In this document: piece after piece, positions 43,245-47,690 of the stretch
Position numbering within the stretch: the stretch's first letter is position 1
Layout: every line of letters starts with the position of its first letter
Assembly (NCBI GenBank): GCA_026400535.1
Contig: JAPLOU010000023.1
Coordinates: 1 to 47,690, forward strand
DNA length: 47,690 bases
Reading direction: 5' to 3'
DNA from: Hyphomicrobiales bacterium
Lineage (GTDB): Bacteria; Pseudomonadota; Alphaproteobacteria; Rhizobiales; Beijerinckiaceae
Translations under genes and position numbers: made by a program
Notes under the pieces: generated by a model
What the model was told of the DNA's origin: nothing
Seen by the model: only the letters and a program-made list of their open reading frames with translations
Database searches by the model: none

Positions 43245-44015
43245 ATGTCCTCTCCGGATTTTTCCCTCGCCACCGGACGAAGGGTCCTCGTGACCGGAGC
43301 CGGCGGCGGCATCGGACGGGCCGTGGTCGCCGCGCTCAGGGCTGGTGGAGCCGAGGTCATCGCGCTTGATCTGGGCCGCGTCCTGGACGCCCATCCCTTG
43401 CCGCAGGATGTTGTGGTGTTTGCCTGCGACCTCACCGACGAGGCCGAGGTCGGTCGCGTCTTCGGCGCCATCGCCGCGCGTTGGCCCGCCCTTGACGGAA
43501 TGGTGGCTCTGGCCGGCTTTGCCCGCCCGCGCGCGGCGCTCACCGAGACGAGCCATGCCGCCTGGAGCGATGTGCTCGACGGCAATCTCAACAGCACCGT
43601 TCTGGCCCTGAAGGCGGCGTTGCCGCTGCTGCGCCAGGGGCGCGAGCCGGCGATCGTGACCATGGCGTCCGGTCTCGCCGTGAAGGCCGCGCCCGGCTAT
43701 GGCGCCTATGGCGTGTCCAAGGCCGGCGTCATCGCGCTGACCAAGCTGCTTGCGGCGGAGGAAGCTCCCGTCATCCGTGTCAACGTGGTCGCGCCCTCGG
43801 CTGTCGACACGCCGTTCCTGCGCGGCGGCATCGCCCATGGCGATCCATCGCAGCCCCTGCGTCTCGATATGGCCAGCTATGTCCAGTCGATCCCGCTCGG
43901 CCGGCTGGCGGATGCCGACGACATTGCGGGCCCGATCCTGTTTTTGCTGTCACCGGCGGCGCGCTACATCACTGGCCAGACCCTGCACATCAATGGCGGA
44001 GGTCTGATGCCATGA
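43245..44015 (+). CDS. Short-chain dehydrogenase/reductase
   Basis: A 256-residue classical SDR. The cofactor loop is TGAGGGIG at residues 17-24; Ser142 (MASGLAV), Tyr155 and Lys159 (YGVSK) form the catalytic set, with the Asn of GNLNS at about 114-116. The Asp42 after the second strand (ALDLG) favours NAD over NADP. The C-terminal DIAGPILFLLSPAARYITGQTLHINGGG is standard. The ATG at 43245 has GGAAG upstream; a TTG at 43185 would begin inside the promoter palindrome. It oxidises an unknown alcohol, probably a step after the divergent monooxygenase; the binding-protein gene follows 73 bases later. Confidence 0.92.
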   Translation: MSSPDFSLATGRRVLVTGAGGGIGRAVVAALRAGGAEVIALDLGRVLDAHPLPQDVVVFACDLTDEAEVGRVFGAIAARWPALDGMVALAGFARPRAALTETSHAAWSDVLDGNLNSTVLALKAALPLLRQGREPAIVTMASGLAVKAAPGYGAYGVSKAGVIALTKLLAAEEAPVIRVNVVAPSAVDTPFLRGGIAHGDPSQPLRLDMASYVQSIPLGRLADADDIAGPILFLLSPAARYITGQTLHINGGGLMP

Positions 44016-44088
44016 ACGTCCACTGAGCGGCAGGATGACCTGACGCGATCGTCGCATTTGGAGCCGGAACGGCCAAGGGAGGACTGCC

Positions 44089-45120
44089 ATGACGTTGCAC
44101 AGTTTGAGGATGACCCGCCGCGCCGCGCTGTCGGGCCTGGCGGGCGGTAGCGCAGCCGCCGTGATGGGTGCCCCGGCGCTGCTGCAGGCACAGGCGCGCG
44201 AGCCACTCACCGTGATGACGCCGTTCGGCTTCATCGCCGATTTCATCGAGATGATGAACGCCGTCTCGGGCGGCCACTACACACGGCACGGCTTTGATGC
44301 CAAGCTGCTTGGCGCCGCCGGAACGGCGCAGGCCCTGCAGCAGCTGGCGGCCGGGCAGGTCCAGTTCATCCGGGCGGCCTCCATCGACATGATCCGCGCC
44401 GCGGCGCAGGGTGTCCCGGTGGTTGCCATCGCCACCAGCCATCAGGGCTCGACCTTTCACATGATCAGCCCGAAGGAGAAACCCATCACGCGGGCCGAGG
44501 ATCTCAAGGGCAAGACGGTCGGGATCGTATCGGTTGGCGGGACCACCGACATCTTCCTCAATCTCGTCCTCGCCAAGGTCGGGCTCAAGCCCGATGATGT
44601 GAAGCGTGAGGTCACAGGCAACTCGCCCGGCGTGCTGCAGATGGTGCGCCAGGGCCGTGTTGACTGCTTCATGGCCTCGATCATCGTGCCCGTCGTCCTG
44701 AAGCGCAACAACGAACAGATCGAGGTCTGGTCGACCGATCGCTATGCGCCGATGCCGAGCCAGTGCTACCTCACCACCCGCGAGATGATCGAAAAGCGTC
44801 CGCAGACGGTCGTCCGCTTCCTGCGCGCGATGCGCGATTCCATGAACGAGATGCTGACCCAGCCCAACCCCCCGATCTTCGAACGGGCCGCCCGCGATTT
44901 CGACATTCCTGGCATTCGTGATCTGGCCACGGTCGTCGCGGTGTCGGATGCGTCCAAGGAGCAGCTCTGGCTGGCTCGCGGCCGCGAGAACCTGCTGCGC
45001 AATCTGCCCGATCTGTGGGCGTCGGGCCTGACGGCGCTGCGCGAGACCGGGCTGGCCAACCCGCCCAATCCTGATCAGATATGGACCAACCGCTTCATCG
45101 ACGAGGCCTTGAAGGCCTGA
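44089..45120 (+). CDS. NitT/TauT-type ABC transporter binding protein (NMT1/SsuA-like)
   Basis: A 343-residue exported protein with a twin-arginine signal (MTRRAALSGLAGGSAAAVMGAP, about residues 8-29; split here for length: MTRRAALSGLAG then GSAAAVMGAP). The mature part has PFGFIADFIEMMNAVSGG, then AAGTAQALQQLAAGQVQFIRA and EDLKGKTVGIVSVGGTTDIFLNLVLA, typical of the family. AAGGGAGG six bases ahead of the ATG is a near-ideal ribosome site. It probably serves the ATPase and permease at 40.2-41.9 kb. The ligand is unknown; neighbours suggest an aromatic or dicarboxylic acid. Confidence 0.9.
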   Translation: MTLHSLRMTRRAALSGLAGGSAAAVMGAPALLQAQAREPLTVMTPFGFIADFIEMMNAVSGGHYTRHGFDAKLLGAAGTAQALQQLAAGQVQFIRAASIDMIRAAAQGVPVVAIATSHQGSTFHMISPKEKPITRAEDLKGKTVGIVSVGGTTDIFLNLVLAKVGLKPDDVKREVTGNSPGVLQMVRQGRVDCFMASIIVPVVLKRNNEQIEVWSTDRYAPMPSQCYLTTREMIEKRPQTVVRFLRAMRDSMNEMLTQPNPPIFERAARDFDIPGIRDLATVVAVSDASKEQLWLARGRENLLRNLPDLWASGLTALRETGLANPPNPDQIWTNRFIDEALKA

Positions 45121-45152
45121 GCGCTGCTCACGTGATCGACAACAACAACGTC

Positions 45153-45200
45153 GAGCATGACTTGAGCGAAAAACCGTTGCCCTGTCTTCGCAGGATGCTC
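45153..45200. repeat. Rhizobial-type palindromic intergenic repeat
   Basis: GAGCAT (45153-45158) and ATGCTC (45195-45200) bound a 48-base element containing GCGAAAAACCGTTGCCC. It matches the general form of a palindromic repeat family common in Rhizobiales intergenic DNA (GAGCATGAT...CGAAAACCGG...ATCATGCTC). The element sits between the binding-protein and the convergent GntR gene and its last base is the final base of the GntR stop codon (TAG). It may act as a shared terminator. Confidence 0.6.
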
Positions 45201-45964
45201 TAGCCGATCGGGGTCCATTTCGCGACGGGTCCGATGCTCGTGCGGCTGAGCTTCATGCGGTATTCGAAGCGGTCCGGCACATAAAGGCTCTCCTGATGCA
45301 GGATCGGCTGCCGGTCCGCGTCCAGCATAAGCCGGCGCATCGCAATCAGGGGCATACCGGGTTCGACCTGCAGATGGCGTGCGGCTGGCTCGGGTGCGGC
45401 CAGGGCGGTGAGAACCTGCTCGGCGTCGCGCGCCACCACGCCGTGCTGTTCAAGCGTCTGGATGATCGGCGCGTTGCCCTCGGGCGGCAGGGTGATCAGC
45501 GGCCCATGCCGTGACGCCACGCAGATCGTGGTGAACGAGATCGGCTGGCCCTGATAGGAGCGGACGCGCACGATCCTGAGGCAGCGTCCCTCGCCGAGCG
45601 CATGCGCGGCGACCGGATCGGCCTCGGTGTCCACCGACCATGCGAGATTGCGCACGCTCGTGGCCTCTTCGTAGGACATCAGGTTTTCCAGATGGCCCTG
45701 GATGTTGGCGCGCCCGCTGTCGGGGATGGCGGTCGGGAAGGTCCCGACCCCGTGAACGCGCCGCACCAGCCCCTCCGCCTCCAGCCTCGCCAGCGTCGCG
45801 CGGACGGTCACCCGGCTAACGCCGAAGCGCGCCGCAAGCTGTGGCTCGGATGGAAACGGCCGGTCGGGCACCGCCGCAGAGCTGGCGATCATGTCCCTCA
45901 GATGCAGGTAGACCTGATGATACAGGGGAATCAGGCGCGAGGACCGCCCGATGCGTGTCGACAT
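45200..45964 (-). CDS. GntR-family (HutC/UTRA) transcriptional regulator
   Basis: A 254-residue regulator. Residues about 10-78 are the GntR winged helix: PLYHQVYLHLRDMI, then FPSEPQLAARFGVSRVTVRATL and LVRRVHGVGTFP. Residues about 95-240 are a UTRA effector domain (LRIVRVRSYQGQPISFTTIC, PLIAMRRLMLDADRQPILHQESLYV, YRMKLSR). UTRA domains bind small acids, sugars or amino-acid derivatives to release DNA. The ATG at 45964 is plain. It lies between the binding-protein gene and the GMC gene, on the GMC strand, and is the natural regulator of the cluster. The palindrome at 43185 is a candidate target. Confidence 0.94.
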   Translation of the reverse strand: MSTRIGRSSRLIPLYHQVYLHLRDMIASSAAVPDRPFPSEPQLAARFGVSRVTVRATLARLEAEGLVRRVHGVGTFPTAIPDSGRANIQGHLENLMSYEEATSVRNLAWSVDTEADPVAAHALGEGRCLRIVRVRSYQGQPISFTTICVASRHGPLITLPPEGNAPIIQTLEQHGVVARDAEQVLTALAAPEPAARHLQVEPGMPLIAMRRLMLDADRQPILHQESLYVPDRFEYRMKLSRTSIGPVAKWTPIG

Positions 45965-46069
45965 GTCGTCCTGTCCTTCACTCCGCCGGAAGTCTGCGAG
46001 GCACAGATAGGATGGTTCGGGGCCGCTTCACAAGCCGGCGCTGCCGGATCGGGATGTCCTCGGGGTCTA

Positions 46070-47689
46070 TCAAGCCGCCTTCCAGTCGGCGAGGATCATG
46101 GCGGCGCCCTTGTCGGCGATCATGATCGTCGGGGTGTTGGTGTTGCCTGACGTGATCGTCGGCATCACCGAGGCGTCGATCACCCTCAGTCCCTGCACGC
46201 CCATGACACGCAGGCGATCATCGACGACAGCCAGCGGATCCGAAGCCAGACCCATCTTCGCCGTGCCCACCGGATGAAAGATCGTCGTCCCGATGTCACC
46301 GGCCGCCTTGGCCAGCGCCGCCGCATCATCGCCGATGGCAGGGCCGGGCACATGCTCTTCGGGCCGCAAGCGCCGGATCGCCTTCTGCTGCATCAGCTGG
46401 CGGGTGACACGGATGGCGTCCGCGGCAACCTGCCGGTCCTCATCGGTCGACAGGTAGTTCGGTGCGATCACCGGCCTGGCGGCGGGATCGGCCGACCGAA
46501 GCCGGATCTCGCCGCGCGAGGTCGGGCGCAGGTTACAGGCGCTGACGGTGATCGCCGGGAAGCGATGCAGCGGATCGCCGAACCGGTCGAGGCTGAGCGG
46601 CTGGACATGGAACTGGATGTTCGGGCGCTCATGCTCCGGCGACGAGGTCGTGAAGATGCCGAGCTGCGAGGGCGCCATGGTCAGCGGTCCGGTCTGGAAC
46701 AGCGCGTATTCGAGGCCCATCAGCGCCCGTCCCACCAGTGAATGATAGGTCTCGTTCAGCGTTTTCACCCCATGCACCTTGTAGATCGCCCGCTGCTGCA
46801 GATGGTCCTGCAGGTTGCGCCCGACGCCGGGCCTGTCGGCCACGGTCGCGATGCCATGCTCCGACAGCCGCGCCGACGCGCCGAGGCCGGAGAGCTGCAG
46901 CAGATGGGCCGAGCCGACCGAGCCGGCCGACAGGACCACGTCGCCCCTTGTCCTGGCTTCGAAGACCTGCCCGTTCCGCCGGAACCGCACGCCGCAGGCG
47001 CGAGGCCCGTCGAACAGCACCCGCTCGGCCAGAACGCCTGTTTCGAGACGAAGATTGGGCCGGCGGAGCACCGGCTTGAGAAAGCCGCGCGCCGCCGACC
47101 AGCGCAGGCCGCGCTTCTGGTTGACGTGGAAATAGCCGACGCCGGTGTTGTTGCCCGTGTTGAAATCGGATGTGGGTGGAACCCCCATTTCGGTCGCAGC
47201 GTCGCGCACCGCGTCCAGGACGTCCCAGCGCAGGCGTGGTTGTTCGACGCGCCATTCGCCGCCGGCGCCATGATGCTCCGTCTCGCCGAGAAAGTGGTCG
47301 TCGAGCCGCCGGAACACCGGCGCGACATCCTCCCAGCCCCAGCCGCTGAGACCGAGTTGCCGCCAGTGGTCATAATCCTCGGCCTGGCCGCGCATCGAGA
47401 TCATGGCGTTGATCGCCGAAGAGCCGCCGATCACCTTGCCGCGCGGGTATTTGAGCGAGCGGCCGTTGAGCCCCGGCTCCTTCTCCGTTTCGAACATCCA
47501 GTCCGAGCGCGGATTGCCGATGGCGAACAGATAGCCGACCGGGATGTGAAACCAGATCCAGCTGTCCTGGCCGCCCGCCTCCAGCAGCAGGATGCGCCTG
47601 CCGGGGTCTGCGGAAAGCCGGTTGGCGACGACGCAGCCGGCGGAGCCCGCGCCGACGATGATCGCATCGAAGTCACCGTCAAGTTGCTG
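46070..47689 (-). CDS. GMC-family oxidoreductase (choline dehydrogenase-like), 5' end cut by the window
   Basis: The frame is open from the right edge (47689) to the stop at 46070, about 539 residues, so only the first few are missing. FAD-binding opening: DFDAIIVGAGSAGCVVANRL and ILLLEAGG; GMC signature 1 region RGKVIGGSSAINAMISMRG; the C-terminus has the catalytic FHPVGTAKMG and, with the second conserved residue, SGNTNTPTIMIADKGA. GMC enzymes oxidise alcohols to aldehydes or ketones with FAD. The reading frame is intact throughout. It is upstream of gntR on the same strand with a 105-base gap; the alcohol substrate is unknown but likely belongs to the same pathway as the SDR and monooxygenase. 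Confidence 0.93.
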   Translation of the reverse strand, partial: QQLDGDFDAIIVGAGSAGCVVANRLSADPGRRILLLEAGGQDSWIWFHIPVGYLFAIGNPRSDWMFETEKEPGLNGRSLKYPRGKVIGGSSAINAMISMRGQAEDYDHWRQLGLSGWGWEDVAPVFRRLDDHFLGETEHHGAGGEWRVEQPRLRWDVLDAVRDAATEMGVPPTSDFNTGNNTGVGYFHVNQKRGLRWSAARGFLKPVLRRPNLRLETGVLAERVLFDGPRACGVRFRRNGQVFEARTRGDVVLSAGSVGSAHLLQLSGLGASARLSEHGIATVADRPGVGRNLQDHLQQRAIYKVHGVKTLNETYHSLVGRALMGLEYALFQTGPLTMAPSQLGIFTTSSPEHERPNIQFHVQPLSLDRFGDPLHRFPAITVSACNLRPTSRGEIRLRSADPAARPVIAPNYLSTDEDRQVAADAIRVTRQLMQQKAIRRLRPEEHVPGPAIGDDAAALAKAAGDIGTTIFHPVGTAKMGLASDPLAVVDDRLRVMGVQGLRVIDASVMPTITSGNTNTPTIMIADKGAAMILADWKAA

Positions 47690-47690
47690 A

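Noticed and set aside
45130..45160. IDNNNVEH, similar to the IS66 transposase motif IDNN.VE
   Set aside because: Only eight residues match, there is no further transposase sequence and no terminal repeats; chance resemblance is likely.
1..47690. CRISPR arrays, tRNA or rRNA genes, phage genes
   Set aside because: No regularly spaced repeats, no tRNA T-loop motif in the gaps, no rRNA-like sequence and no phage structural or integrase gene were seen.

Overview
The window is high-GC (roughly two thirds by eye), densely coded chromosomal DNA from an alphaproteobacterium, most likely of the Hyphomicrobiales (Rhizobiales). This rests on a GcrA cell-cycle regulator, paired b and b' ATP synthase subunits in an F0-only operon (atpI-B-E-b'-b), the order mutY / DUF721 / DsbA-like / smc, and a palindromic intergenic repeat of rhizobial type. 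The genus cannot be fixed from the sequence alone. No rRNA, tRNA, CRISPR array, prophage or intact insertion sequence was seen.

Left third (1-10.7 kb): the 3' end of glyQ, a VOC protein, a double-CDGSH iron-sulfur protein, a mutY that carries a frameshift, a DUF721/DciA-like protein, a DsbA-family thioredoxin, smc, and the F0 ATP synthase operon, which has a well-formed sigma70-type promoter and ends in a good intrinsic terminator. An orphan TctC-type binding protein follows on the other strand.

Middle (10.7-34.5 kb): a 600-bp gene-poor stretch; transaldolase; a carbohydrate-type ABC importer (binding protein plus two permeases, no ATPase); a second importer (binding protein plus fused double permease, no ATPase) with a Pho-box-like site upstream; a LysR regulator divergent from mmsA; copA with a small CopZ-like chaperone; an HDAC/acetylpolyamine-amidohydrolase-like enzyme; folD; gcrA with five GANTC (CcrM) sites upstream; then a complete phosphate regulon phoR-pstS-pstC-pstA-pstB-phoU-phoB with a Pho box, and a divergent polyphosphate kinase 2 gene. 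Hairpins directly behind two binding-protein genes (pstS and the sugar-type one) probably set binding protein well above permease.

Right third (34.5-47.7 kb): a minus-strand group of envelope-type genes (an SbmA/BacA-like ABC protein whose ATPase domain has lost its P-loop and H-loop, a methyltransferase-like protein, an MprF/UPF0104-type membrane protein), a strongly eroded comM (Mg-chelatase-like) pseudogene, and an accessory catabolic cluster: two tandem Asp/Glu-racemase-superfamily enzymes, a NitT/TauT-type ABC importer whose binding protein is encoded separately, a flavin monooxygenase, an SDR dehydrogenase, a GntR/UTRA regulator and a GMC oxidoreductase cut by the window edge. Together these look like uptake and oxidation of an unidentified small organic acid under GntR control.

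The least explained elements are the ABC protein with the dead ATPase and its neighbours, the tandem racemase-like pair that keeps only the first of the two family cysteines, and the Pho-box-bearing importer without an ATPase.
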